In this document: positions 1 to 5,501 of the stretch, piece by piece
How the letters are laid out: every line of letters begins with the position of its first letter
How positions within the stretch are numbered: the first letter of the stretch is position 1
NCBI GenBank assembly: GCA_025450475.1
Contig: JANWHJ010000080.1
Span: 1-6,113 of the forward strand
DNA: 6,113 nt
Reading direction: 5' to 3'
Source: Nitrososphaera sp.
GTDB lineage: Archaea > Thermoproteota > Nitrososphaeria > Nitrososphaerales > Nitrososphaeraceae
Notes under the pieces: generated by a model
What the model was told of the DNA's origin: nothing
Database searches by the model: none
Seen by the model: the letters and a program-made list of their open reading frames with translations, nothing else
Translations under genes and position numbers: made by a program

Positions 1-105
1 CACGGGTCTGAAGACCACATCGAACCTGAATCACATTCGGCTGGCAGCTCGGGCGACGGAGGAAAGAGAATCAAGAAATTCAAGTCTGACGGGACGCCTG
101 CTTAG
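1..105 (+). CDS. C-terminal end of an unidentified protein (partial, 5' end outside window)
   Basis: Frame 1 is open from the first base to a TAG at 103-105, giving 34 residues. The tail is hydrophilic: an acidic, Ser/Gly-rich stretch (PESHSAGSSGDGG) followed by a basic patch (KRIKKFK) and ending SDGTPA. This composition is typical of a disordered C-terminus, and no domain can be recognised. An open stretch of this length can arise by chance, so the call rests on the protein-like composition and on the absence of any other explanation for the left edge. Most of the gene lies to the left of the window, so no function can be given. Confidence 0.42.
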   Translation, partial: HGSEDHIEPESHSAGSSGDGGKRIKKFKSDGTPA

Positions 106-511
106 GAATAAGATATCGATGCAATGGGGGCATGTGTTTCAGCCACAGCTAGGGTACCACTTTATTCTTATGATCGACAGACAGACAAGTCCAAAATAGT
201 CAAGACCGCGGAAAAAGCTTGCACAACCACACGCAAGAAAAAAGTCCAAGATGTGGAGCGCTACGTCAGCCGCCCTACGAGCTATTGCTATTATTCTTTG
301 TGATTCTTTTCCTGAAGGCTAGTGATCGTCTCAAGGTTAGACTATGAGCAACTGCTCAAGATAGAAAAACACCCCATACGTGAACAAAATGTCAACCTGA
401 CAGGATAAGCTAACTTCGTCTAAAACGCAGAATTCAAGGAAAAGATCATGCTCGCGATTCACATTCCGAAAAATCGATAGCTTATTTCATACCCCAAACA
501 AGCCAAAAAGC
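106..511. other. Intergenic stretch without a recognisable gene
   Basis: About 400 bp between the end of the left-edge frame and the stop of the - strand gene. I find no RNA gene and only very short open frames, such as a 26-codon ATG frame at 119-199 with no promoter or protein-like character. It contains an interrupted palindrome, TGAGCA-AC-TGCTCA, at 345-358 and three tandem GACA units at 176-187. Both are short enough to be chance. A T5 run on the - strand (505-509), just past the - strand gene's stop, could serve as a weak archaeal terminator. Confidence 0.6.
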
Positions 512-841
512 CTAACGCTTCTTAGATCTCTTATTCCCCTTTTTGCTCTTTTTTCTCTTCTCAGGTTTTTTCTTCATTTTCCTATTTTTCCTTACGTTCT
601 GCTTTCTCGTCTGGTGCCGCTTGTTGTGATGGCACGTGCACGCACATTTTAGAAAATAATTTGCATCAATTGGGGAAATCTCTTTCTTCAAGACAGCCCA
701 ACCGGTACATCTAGAATGAGCGCCTTCTTCGCACTGCTTTAGAAGCTTGTCGACTATGATATCTCTGCTTTTGTTAATCGTGAGCGTCTTGACCGCTATT
801 CGTGATGCCTTGACCATTTCCTCGACATGAATTCTTGGCAT
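512..841 (-). CDS. Small Cys/His-motif protein with a polylysine/arginine C-terminal tail (hypothetical)
   Basis: 109 residues if started at 841. I do not recognise a named family. Residues 9-36 look like a helical, mildly basic segment. A Cys/His cluster follows: Cys37, His42 and Cys45, then Cys66, Cys68, Cys70, His71 and His72 (pattern C-x4-H-x2-C ... C-x-C-x-C-H-H). The spacing would allow one metal site, probably zinc, though this is inference. From residue 74 to the end nearly every other residue is Lys or Arg, which suggests RNA or DNA binding. The tail accounts for the T-rich + strand at about 520-600. A TATA-like box at 845-851 lies only 4 bp above the first ATG. Transcription from it would begin near 820, so Met9 (ATG at 815-817, giving MVKASR...) may be the true, nearly leaderless start and the protein 101 residues long. 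The gene is divergent from the helicase. Confidence 0.68.
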   Translation of the reverse strand: MPRIHVEEMVKASRIAVKTLTINKSRDIIVDKLLKQCEEGAHSRCTGWAVLKKEISPIDANYFLKCACTCHHNKRHQTRKQNVRKNRKMKKKPEKRKKSKKGNKRSKKR

Positions 842-844
842 CTC

Positions 845-851
845 TTAAATA
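845..851 (-). promoter_or_regulatory. TATA box of the small Cys/His protein gene
   Basis: On the - strand this reads TATTTAA, preceded by GCGGAAATC, a purine/A-rich stretch resembling a BRE. Archaeal TATA boxes sit about 25 bp before the transcription start, which places initiation near 820. That falls inside the longest frame and just before the ATG at 815-817, so this site bears on the choice of start codon. Confidence 0.5.
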
Positions 852-931
852 GATTTCCGCTGTTTCTCCGTCTTTCCATGATCTGAATCACAGTAGAAAG
901 GCGACATAGCCGGATAAGTAGCTGATTTTAA

Positions 932-953
932 TTTCTGCAAGGCATGCAAGAAA
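932..953. repeat. Imperfect inverted repeat in the divergent intergenic region
   Basis: The arms are TTTCTGCA (932-939) and TGCAAGAAA (945-953). They match except for one extra base, with five bases between them. The repeat lies between the two divergent genes, about 24 bp upstream of the helicase TATA box, where an operator could act. No regulator can be named, and an imperfect repeat of this size could be chance. Confidence 0.3.
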
Positions 954-976
954 CTGGACCGGCTGAATTGCCACGG

Positions 977-983
977 TTTATAA
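977..983 (+). promoter_or_regulatory. Probable TATA box for the DEAD-box helicase
   Basis: TTTATAA in the context ACGGTTTATAACTG is the best TATA match between the divergent genes. Its position predicts a transcription start near 1006-1010 and a 5' leader of about 75 nt before the ATG at 1084. The other genes here have boxes about 30 bp before the start codon. A weaker T-rich candidate (CTTTTGTA, 1053-1060) sits at that nearer position, so a leaderless transcript remains possible. Confidence 0.45.
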
Positions 984-1083
984 CTGAGCGTGAACCTGAT
1001 GCAACAGGTACAGAGACTTCGGCAGGGTCTGTCACATAACATATGTCCGCAGCTTTTGTATCAGAAAATAGTGAAAAGATAAG

Positions 1084-2364
1084 ATGACAGTAGATGAATC
1101 CACACAGTCGGCGACCACGTTTAAAGATCTGGAGTTAGACGATAGGGTCCAGAAAGCGCTTATGGAGAACGGATTTGAAAAGCCTTTCCCGATACAGGAG
1201 GCCGCGATTCCACTAATCCTTCAGGGCAAAGACGTCATAGGGCAGGCACACACGGGGACCGGCAAGACGGCGGCCTTTGCGTTGCCCGTACTTACAAGAA
1301 TTAGGAGTAATATCAGGTCTATGCAGACCTTAGTTCTCGTTCCTACAAGGGAGTTGGCTATGCAAGTGACAAACGAGTTCATGAGGTTTTCAAAACAAAT
1401 GCAGATATGGACCGTTTCAATTTACGGCGGCCAGAGCTTTGGCCTCCAAGCCGGCCTGATAAAGAAGGGAGCCCAGATAGTGGTCGCCACGCCGGGAAGG
1501 CTGATCGATCACATGGAGAGGGGCACGGTAAGGCTAGACACTGTCAAGTGTGTCATCCTTGACGAGGCTGACAGGATGCTTGACATGGGCTTCATAGAGG
1601 ACATTGAATTCATTCTGTCGAAAATAGGCAAGACCGGCACAAAAGACAGGCAAACCCTACTCTTCTCGGCGACAATGTCACAGGAGATCCTCCGGCTTGC
1701 TAAGAGCCACATGCGCGAAGGGAGTATCCACGAGATAAGGCTGAATAGGCAGGAAGTAGGCCTTGACAAAATCGACCAGTCATACTTACTTGTAAAAGAG
1801 CAGCAAAAATTCGGCCAGCTGATCGACATTATCCGCGAACACAAGCATCAGGCACAGCAGCAGGCAATAGTGTTTGCCGCGACGAAGCACAGGGTAGACA
1901 AGCTAGCGTCTAACCTGAAAAGTTCTGGATTCCGCGTATCTGCAATCCACGGCGATCTATCTCAGAAAGAGAGGGATAATGTGATGTACCGGTTCAGAAA
2001 AGGTGCTGACAACGTACTGGTAGCTACGGACATAGCTGCAAGGGGAATCGACGTTCCTGCAGTGGGTCATGTAATAAACTATGATGTCCCGAATGAGCCT
2101 GAAACATACTTTCACCGGATCGGCAGGACCGCAAGGGCAGGTGGGGAAGGCAAGGCCACATCGCTTGTGACTCCCGACAGGTTCGGAGAATTCTCGAGAA
2201 TACTCAAGCAGACAAAGCTTCCAATCAACAGGCTGAACGAAGCGAAGGGGATTGATGTCCCTGCCATGCATGTCGGCTACACCCGGCAGAACCGTGGAAA
2301 CCAGTCGTATGGCTGGAGAAAAGACAGGAGCCGCCGCAATTCCGATATTAGAACGTGGAGGTAA
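1084..2364 (+). CDS. DEAD-box ATP-dependent RNA helicase
   Basis: A complete 426-residue superfamily 2 helicase that uses ATP to unwind or remodel RNA duplexes in the cytoplasm. It has two RecA-like domains. Domain 1 shows the Q motif (GFEKPFPIQ, Gln38), Walker A AHTGTGKT (55-62), PTRELA (87-92), the GG motif (115-116), TPGR (136-139), DEAD (160-163) and SAT (195-197). Domain 2 shows IVFAAT (262-267), ATDIAARG (314-321) and HRIGRTAR (344-351). All catalytic motifs are intact. The length is that of a minimal core plus a short basic, Arg/Asn-rich tail (about 400-426), a common RNA-binding extension. The ATG at 1084 is the first start after an in-frame TGA at 1072-1074, and there is no strong Shine-Dalgarno sequence. 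Archaeal relatives are often linked to cold response, ribosome assembly or mRNA turnover, but the specific substrate cannot be read here. The gene stands alone and converges on the tRNA-Arg gene. Confidence 0.97.
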   Translation: MTVDESTQSATTFKDLELDDRVQKALMENGFEKPFPIQEAAIPLILQGKDVIGQAHTGTGKTAAFALPVLTRIRSNIRSMQTLVLVPTRELAMQVTNEFMRFSKQMQIWTVSIYGGQSFGLQAGLIKKGAQIVVATPGRLIDHMERGTVRLDTVKCVILDEADRMLDMGFIEDIEFILSKIGKTGTKDRQTLLFSATMSQEILRLAKSHMREGSIHEIRLNRQEVGLDKIDQSYLLVKEQQKFGQLIDIIREHKHQAQQQAIVFAATKHRVDKLASNLKSSGFRVSAIHGDLSQKERDNVMYRFRKGADNVLVATDIAARGIDVPAVGHVINYDVPNEPETYFHRIGRTARAGGEGKATSLVTPDRFGEFSRILKQTKLPINRLNEAKGIDVPAMHVGYTRQNRGNQSYGWRKDRSRRNSDIRTWR

Positions 2365-2407
2365 ACCCCGCCTCTTAATCTGGCCTACCTGCGACTGATA
2401 ATTTTAG

Positions 2408-2482
2408 CGGGCCCAGAGGGACTCGAACCCTCGACCAACTGCTTCGCAGGCAGCCATTCTATCCAAGCTGAACTATGGGCCC
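2408..2482 (-). tRNA. tRNA-Arg (anticodon GCG)
   Basis: Read on the - strand, the 75 nt fold into a canonical cloverleaf. The acceptor stem is GGGCCCA/TGGGCCC (7 bp), followed by TA and the D stem GTTC/GAAT with GG in the loop. The anticodon stem is GCTGC/GCAGT around loop CTGCGAA, then a 5-nt variable loop. The T stem is GAGGG/CCCTC with loop TTCGAGT. The discriminator base is G. The anticodon GCG at positions 34-36 decodes the arginine codon CGC (and CGU by wobble). There is no intron and no encoded CCA, so CCA is added after transcription. A TATA-like box lies 24-33 bp upstream. The gene follows the small membrane protein gene on the same strand. Confidence 0.97.
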
Positions 2483-2505
2483 AGCATAACGACATCTTGT
2501 AGACC

Positions 2506-2515
2506 TTAATTAAAA
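2506..2515 (-). promoter_or_regulatory. TATA box of tRNA-Arg
   Basis: TTTTAATTAA on the - strand, 24-33 bp upstream of the mature tRNA 5' end, is the expected archaeal TATA spacing for transcription starting at or just before the tRNA. It lies in the short gap after the membrane protein stop codon. The tRNA can therefore be transcribed independently of that gene. Confidence 0.6.
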
Positions 2516-2523
2516 GGTAGACA

Positions 2524-3000
2524 TTAGCCGGCGGCCACTATCGCCGCGTCTGCGTTGGCGCTGTCTGCAAGGGACTTGCTCAGCATATACGAAGACTCGT
2601 CGTATTCTTCTTGGTCGCCGGTAACGAGATAGTTACGAAAGTGCTCATTGCTCTTCTTTTCAGAATCGATGGCGCTCACGAGGTAGCCGTGCGCCGCTGT
2701 ATATCGCTCGGGCGTGTCAAGGGCCTCCGCCCTGTCCACCAGACCCTGGTACCTTGGGATGTACTGGTCAATGACTGCTATCATTGTGCTATTGTCGTAT
2801 TTTTTGGCAAGCCACCTCCCCTCCTCTGCCTGATACTGCTGGGTGAGTGCGTTGGTGTCGATGACTATTTGCTCAAAGGCGCGCTTGTAGCCGTTGTTCC
2901 TTGACGCCTCCACCTGCAAGAAGACCATGAACGCAACCAAGGTCATAATTACGACAATGCCGCCGATGGTGATTATGCGACTGGTCTGCTTCCTCGCCAT
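2524..3000 (-). CDS. Small single-pass membrane protein with an extracytoplasmic helical domain (hypothetical)
   Basis: 158 residues with no recognised named family. A basic N-terminus (MARKQTSR) is followed by one hydrophobic helix at about 9-30 (IITIGGIVVIMTLVAFMVFL), best read as an uncleaved signal anchor with the rest outside the cell. The outer part (about 31-158) is rich in Glu, Asp, Ala, Tyr and Gln and looks entirely alpha-helical, with no cysteines. Residues 121-136 (FRNYLVTGDQEEYDES) resemble the YLxTGDxxY turn seen in four-helix-bundle sensor domains of the CHASE3 or MCP type. There is no kinase or signalling domain in cis. That resemblance is short and suggestive only. The ATG at 3000 has a TATA box 26-34 bp upstream, implying a leaderless or nearly leaderless mRNA. 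The stop lies 41 bp before the tRNA-Arg gene. Confidence 0.82.
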   Translation of the reverse strand: MARKQTSRIITIGGIVVIMTLVAFMVFLQVEASRNNGYKRAFEQIVIDTNALTQQYQAEEGRWLAKKYDNSTMIAVIDQYIPRYQGLVDRAEALDTPERYTAAHGYLVSAIDSEKKSNEHFRNYLVTGDQEEYDESSYMLSKSLADSANADAAIVAAG

Positions 3001-3025
3001 TTACGTGCAGTTGTAGTCAAAGAAC

Positions 3026-3034
3026 AAAATAAAT
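3026..3034 (-). promoter_or_regulatory. TATA box of the small membrane protein gene
   Basis: ATTTATTTT on the - strand lies 26-34 bp upstream of the ATG at 3000. Transcription would begin within a few bases of the start codon, matching the leaderless pattern of the neighbouring genes. Confidence 0.58.
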
Positions 3035-3059
3035 CTACTGCATTGCTGTAAACGCCCTT

Positions 3060-3236
3060 CTATCGACCCTTTGTGCTTTGCTTGGCAATATACTTGGCAA
3101 ACACCCTGCCGGTCAGGTCTCACCGGACGTAGTCGAAAGTGTTCTGGCCTCAAAACACGACGACGATTTTCTCGTCATCACATTGCGCCATGGACCCGGA
3201 TAGCAGCTTCCATCTCTCATCTCCTTTGCTCGGTTC
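3060..3236 (-). pseudogene. Possible decayed gene with two in-frame TGA codons
   Basis: One - strand register stays protein-like for about 58 codons but is broken by TGA at 3150-3152 and 3120-3122, and ends with TAG at 3060-3062. The segments are EPSKGDERWKLLSGS, MAQCDDEKIVVVF, then TGA, GQNTFDYVR, then TGA, then DLTGRVFAKYIAKQSTKGR. The pieces have sensible amphipathic composition and sit on the same strand as, and just upstream of, the membrane protein gene. Both TGAs could come from CGA or TGG by a single change. I cannot identify a parent family. It could equally be chance, because intergenic DNA of moderate GC often holds short open stretches, and the reverse frame is also open here. Recoding (selenocysteine or other) is unlikely, as no associated element is seen. 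Confidence 0.27.
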
Positions 3237-3440
3237 CTATGAAATTCAGGGATCCCAAATATGTCGCCTAAGATATCACAACTCTAGCGGCAACGTCTGT
3301 GAAGCCTCTCCATGAAGGAAAAGTAAGCACGCAAACAAGAAATCTGAAAAGTAAGCGATTAGTTCGAAGAGGTGAAGCAACCGGAATTCCCTCCGAACGG
3401 CCTTATTCACAAGAAACGGTCGAACCGAATGATGAGCTGA

Positions 3441-3456
3441 AAAGTAAATTTACTTT
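3441..3456. promoter_or_regulatory. Perfect 16-bp palindrome upstream of scpA (candidate operator)
   Basis: AAAGTAAATTTACTTT reads identically on both strands. It ends 9 bp before the scpA TATA-like box and 42 bp before the TTG start. A dimeric helix-turn-helix regulator bound here would touch the TFB/BRE region, giving repression or recruitment. Its half-site AAAGTAA recurs at 3320-3326 and 3348-3354. No regulator can be named from the window. Confidence 0.45.
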
Positions 3457-3465
3457 ACAAACAAG

Positions 3466-3474
3466 TATTATATT
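3466..3474 (+). promoter_or_regulatory. TATA box of scpA
   Basis: TATTATATT lies 25-33 bp before the TTG at 3499. Archaeal initiation about 25 bp downstream would start the mRNA at or within a few bases of that TTG. This supports the TTG as the true start despite the lack of a ribosome-binding site. Confidence 0.6.
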
Positions 3475-3498
3475 GCGACTCGAAGAAGTGGGGCAGGA

Positions 3499-4200
3499 TT
3501 GGCCGAGGAACAAGTAAGGCCGGACACTAAAAAGTCTATAGCCCAGCCTCCGCTGAACATCCTGTTCAACCCTTCACTCATGGTGAGAAAGGACATCTGG
3601 AACATAGATGTTGCCCTCCTGCTTGAAACGTTTCTGCGGCTCATCAATGCGACCGGTAACAAAGACCTACGCATTTGCGGTATTGCAGCTGTATCATCGT
3701 CAATGATATACCGCCTAAAGGTGGAGAGCATCTTTGCGCTTGAAAAAATCGCGATGCAGAGGAAGGGGCTGGATGATCCAGGCAGCCAGCTGCCTATAGC
3801 GCAGCTAAATCCTGTAGAGCTCCCCTTCAGGATCGAGTCTACGTACCCAGTTTCGGTGGATGACCTACTCCAAATGCTGGAAAACATGATAATTGAGCTT
3901 GCAAACCCTCGACCTAGGAAAAAGCAGGTAGAGCTGGAACCGGTCCAAGGCTTTGACTTTGACCAATATCTTGTCAAATTTGAGCAAATAATTCAGCGCT
4001 ACGAAGATGTCATCCTTGACATCGTGAGCGCGGACGGCATACTGATGTTCAGGACGCTTGTCGTTAGGATGGAACCGGTGGAAACCGCAAGGTGTTTTAT
4101 TGCAATGCTGTACCTTGCGACGAAGGGCAAGGTAGAGCTGGACCAACAGGAAGACGTAGACGACATCAAGATAACCTTTGTCAAGCAACAGCAGCAATAA
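3499..4200 (+). CDS. scpA: Segregation and condensation protein A (ScpA, kleisin)
   Basis: 233 residues. ScpA is the kleisin subunit that bridges SMC-type ATPases and binds a ScpB dimer, helping compact and segregate the chromosome. The N-terminal ScpA signature is visible at about 18-84: PPLNILFNP, DIWNIDVALLLETFLRLIN, then a helix with AAVSSSMIYRLKVESIFALE, the SMC-neck-binding part. A charged linker (about 85-150) separates it from the C-terminal winged helix (about 165-228: a long helix around FEQIIQRYEDVILDI, then ETARCFIAMLYLATKGKVELDQ and the DDIKITF strand), which would contact the other end of SMC. It ends in a QQQQ run. TTG 3499 is chosen because the TATA box lies 25-33 bp upstream and no ATG, GTG or TTG occurs between it and the in-frame TAA at 3445. 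scpB follows after 28 bp. No SMC gene is in the window, so the partner ATPase must lie elsewhere. Confidence 0.93.
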   Translation: MAEEQVRPDTKKSIAQPPLNILFNPSLMVRKDIWNIDVALLLETFLRLINATGNKDLRICGIAAVSSSMIYRLKVESIFALEKIAMQRKGLDDPGSQLPIAQLNPVELPFRIESTYPVSVDDLLQMLENMIIELANPRPRKKQVELEPVQGFDFDQYLVKFEQIIQRYEDVILDIVSADGILMFRTLVVRMEPVETARCFIAMLYLATKGKVELDQQEDVDDIKITFVKQQQQ

Positions 4201-4205
4201 ATAAT
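4196..4205 (+). promoter_or_regulatory. Possible internal TATA box for scpB
   Basis: AATAAATAAT spans the scpA stop codon and lies 24-33 bp before the TTG start of scpB, the same spacing as at the other genes here. It could give a separate leaderless scpB transcript in addition to read-through from scpA. It is AT-rich partly because it includes the TAA stop, so this is less certain than the scpA box. Confidence 0.38.
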
Positions 4206-4228
4206 GCGGCTGTTCCATTATTGTCAAC

Positions 4229-4807
4229 TTGCGCGAATCGTTCCCAGAAGAAGAAATCGCGGCGAGGATTGAAGCGGCGCTCTACTCTGCCGGCAGGCCA
4301 CTGTCAATTGATGAACTGATAAGGGCCTCTGGCACAAATTCCAAGGAAAAAACCCTGAGAGTTGTAAACGATCTTGCCAAGAAAACCCAAGCCACATTCA
4401 AAGCCATAGAGATAACGCGGCTTGAAGACGGCACATACGTGTTCCAGCTCAGACCTGAATACACGCCGCTTGTACGCAAATTCGCTCAGCATCCTTTGAT
4501 ACCATCAGCGGCACTTAAGACACTCTCCTACATCGCGTATGAACAACCCGTGACATCAAAGAGGCTAGTTCAAATCAGGGGGAGCCAAGTCTATTCGCAT
4601 GTCAAGATACTAGAGCAGCTGCAGTTCGTAGAGCACGAAAACCTTGGCAGGCTGAAGGTTTATCGCACGTCTACAAAATTCCAAAACTATTTTGGTATTT
4701 CCGATCTGAACGCGATGAAGAGAAGTCTTGTGGCAACAAGCAGCCAGCAGTCGCCTCCCTCTCCGCGCCCGGCAAGCTCCCTCAATCCCCAGAAAAGTCT
4801 TAATTAG
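4229..4807 (+). CDS. scpB: Segregation and condensation protein B (ScpB)
   Basis: 192 residues. ScpB is the winged-helix partner that dimerises on ScpA in SMC-kleisin complexes. Two tandem winged helices are evident. The first (about 6-78) contains IEAALYSAGRPLSIDELI and VVNDLAKK and ends in the strand DGTYVFQLRPEY. The second (about 90-155) contains the family hallmark LSYIAYEQPVTSKRLVQIRG, then VYSHVKILEQLQFVE, the GRLKVYRTS wing, and a terminal FQNYFGISDL. A Ser/Pro/Gln-rich tail of about 24 residues follows and looks disordered. The length is normal for the family. The TTG at 4229 is chosen because there is no in-frame ATG, GTG or TTG between it and the TAA at 4202-4204, and an AT-rich box lies about 29 bp upstream. 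scpA is 28 bp upstream and rps8e 26 bp downstream. Confidence 0.95.
   Translation: MRESFPEEEIAARIEAALYSAGRPLSIDELIRASGTNSKEKTLRVVNDLAKKTQATFKAIEITRLEDGTYVFQLRPEYTPLVRKFAQHPLIPSAALKTLSYIAYEQPVTSKRLVQIRGSQVYSHVKILEQLQFVEHENLGRLKVYRTSTKFQNYFGISDLNAMKRSLVATSSQQSPPSPRPASSLNPQKSLN
4800..4806 (+). promoter_or_regulatory. TATA box of rps8e
   Basis: TTAATTA overlaps the last codons and the stop of scpB and lies 28-34 bp before the rps8e ATG. Initiation about 25 bp downstream would give an mRNA with almost no leader. It suggests that the ribosomal protein gene can be expressed independently of scpAB. Confidence 0.5.
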
Positions 4808-4833
4808 AGTGGGAAATTACGTACTTCACTGCT

Positions 4834-5235
4834 ATGCGAAAATCGATAGAAAACCTTGCTGGGCGCAAGCTGACTGGCGGTCGCAAGGTTGCAATGAGGG
4901 GAAGACGCAAGTTCGAGATTGATAGGTATCCAAATGAAGCTGTAGTCGGCGTCACCCATATCGTTGCCAGAAGGGTAAGAGGTGACAATATCAAGGCCGC
5001 GTTCAAGAGCGCCGAATTTGCCAACGTGATTAGCAAGAAAGCAAAAAAGGTTACAAAGTCCAAGATCCTGAAGGTAATCAAGAATCCTGCGAATAGAGAC
5101 TATGAAAGGAGAGGCGTGATCAGCAAGGGTGCTGTAATCGAGACTGAAAGCGGGACAGCTACAGTGGTTTCACGCCCGGGGCAAGATGGAGTAGTAAACG
5201 CCGTTCTGATAGATGCAGCAACCAAGGATTCTTAG
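4834..5235 (+). CDS. rps8e: 30S ribosomal protein S8e
   Basis: 133 residues, the archaeal/eukaryal-specific small-subunit protein S8e, which binds 16S rRNA. The family N-terminus is clear: NLAGRKLTGGRKVAMRGRRKFEIDR (about 7-31) carries the conserved R-K-x-T-G-G basic loop that contacts rRNA. The middle has ARRVRGDNIKAAF (about 45-57), the R-V-R-G-G-N-x-K motif with Asp in place of the second Gly. The C-terminal half has KNPANRDYERRGVISKGAVIETE (83-105) and SRPGQDGVVNAVLI (113-126), both typical of archaeal members. Length is standard. The ATG is 26 bp after the scpB stop, with a TATA box 28-34 bp upstream and no Shine-Dalgarno sequence. A T8 run 17 bp after the stop is a plausible terminator. 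Confidence 0.98.
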   Translation: MRKSIENLAGRKLTGGRKVAMRGRRKFEIDRYPNEAVVGVTHIVARRVRGDNIKAAFKSAEFANVISKKAKKVTKSKILKVIKNPANRDYERRGVISKGAVIETESGTATVVSRPGQDGVVNAVLIDAATKDS

Positions 5236-5248
5236 TTCTTTGATAATT

Positions 5249-5264
5249 CTCCTTTTTTTTGGAG
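5249..5264 (+). terminator. T-rich terminator after rps8e
   Basis: CTCC, eight consecutive T residues (5253-5260), then GGAG. Archaeal RNA polymerase terminates at runs of T on the non-template strand without needing a hairpin. This is the longest T run in the second half of the window and starts 17 bp after the rps8e stop, where termination of the scpA-scpB-rps8e unit would be expected. Confidence 0.62.
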
Positions 5265-5446
5265 TATCGTTTGGTGGCTTGCCCTCTTACTAGACTTTCA
5301 ATGCAAGCCTGCGTCGGTAGAGACTCAACTCGCATTAACAAGGTAGACTCTTGCTGAAGGTAGACCTCAGGATAGTGTAGGTCAGTCTGCCCAAGAATGA
5401 TTAACAATGAAGAAGGAAAACTTGCCAGGTTTGAGGACACTAGTTA

Positions 5447-5492
5447 TTTGAACCACAATCGGTGCATTCTACTGAGTTAGTTAAGGTTCAAA
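5447..5492. repeat. 8-bp inverted repeat TTTGAACC ... GGTTCAAA
   Basis: Perfect 8-bp arms separated by 30 bases. On the - strand the arm GGTTCAAA and a nearby AACTCAGTAGAATG look like the B and A boxes of a tRNA gene. The T stem does not pair, the anticodon arm is absent and no acceptor stem closes, so it is not a working tRNA. It may be a tRNA remnant, a transcript hairpin, or coincidence. Confidence 0.3.
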
Positions 5493-5501
5493 AGTATGCA
5501 G

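Larger units (their letters stand above)
3237..3498. other. Upstream region of scpA with repeated AAAGTAA half-sites
   Basis: No gene is supported here. The 11-bp word GAAAAGTAAGC occurs at 3318-3328 and 3346-3356, 28 bp apart. A third partial copy, GAAAAGTAAA, at 3439-3448 runs into a perfect palindrome (separate entry). The scpA TATA box follows at 3466-3474. The arrangement resembles a regulatory region rather than a coding one. The GTG-started frame at 3299-3517 overlaps scpA and has the low-information look of a chance frame. Confidence 0.4.

Noticed and set aside
845..1042. 65-codon - strand frame with six cysteines
   Set aside because: It lies in the divergent promoter region, overlaps the TATA boxes of both flanking genes, and has no promoter of its own at the proper spacing. 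Its composition looks random.
3033..3203. + strand frame containing SPDVVESVLASKHDDDFLVI
   Set aside because: It looks protein-like but is the exact codon-aligned antisense of the - strand register. It has no ATG, only a mid-frame TTG, and its left end covers the promoter of the membrane protein gene.
3071..3271. 66-codon + strand frame starting TTG
   Set aside because: It is rich in Arg, Ser, Cys and His with no domain-like pattern, no TATA box at the proper distance, and it conflicts with the more protein-like - strand register at 3060-3236.
3429..3440. ATGATGA followed by CTGA, resembling C and D boxes of a guide sRNA
   Set aside because: Only one base separates the two boxes, leaving no room for a guide, and no second C'/D' pair is present nearby.
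3299..3517. 72-codon + strand frame starting GTG
   Set aside because: It overlaps the start and promoter of scpA in another frame, contains the repeated AAAGTAA words as coding sequence, and shows no recognisable protein character.
5340..5365. Tandem AAGGTAGAC repeat
   Set aside because: There are only two 9-bp copies 17 bp apart, and a third unrelated copy occurs at 2514-2522 beside the tRNA gene. It is too short to call a regulatory or CRISPR-type repeat.
5159..5440. 93-codon - strand frame
   Set aside because: It runs antisense into the well-supported end of rps8e and across its terminator, with a low-complexity Ser/Leu-rich translation typical of a shadow frame.
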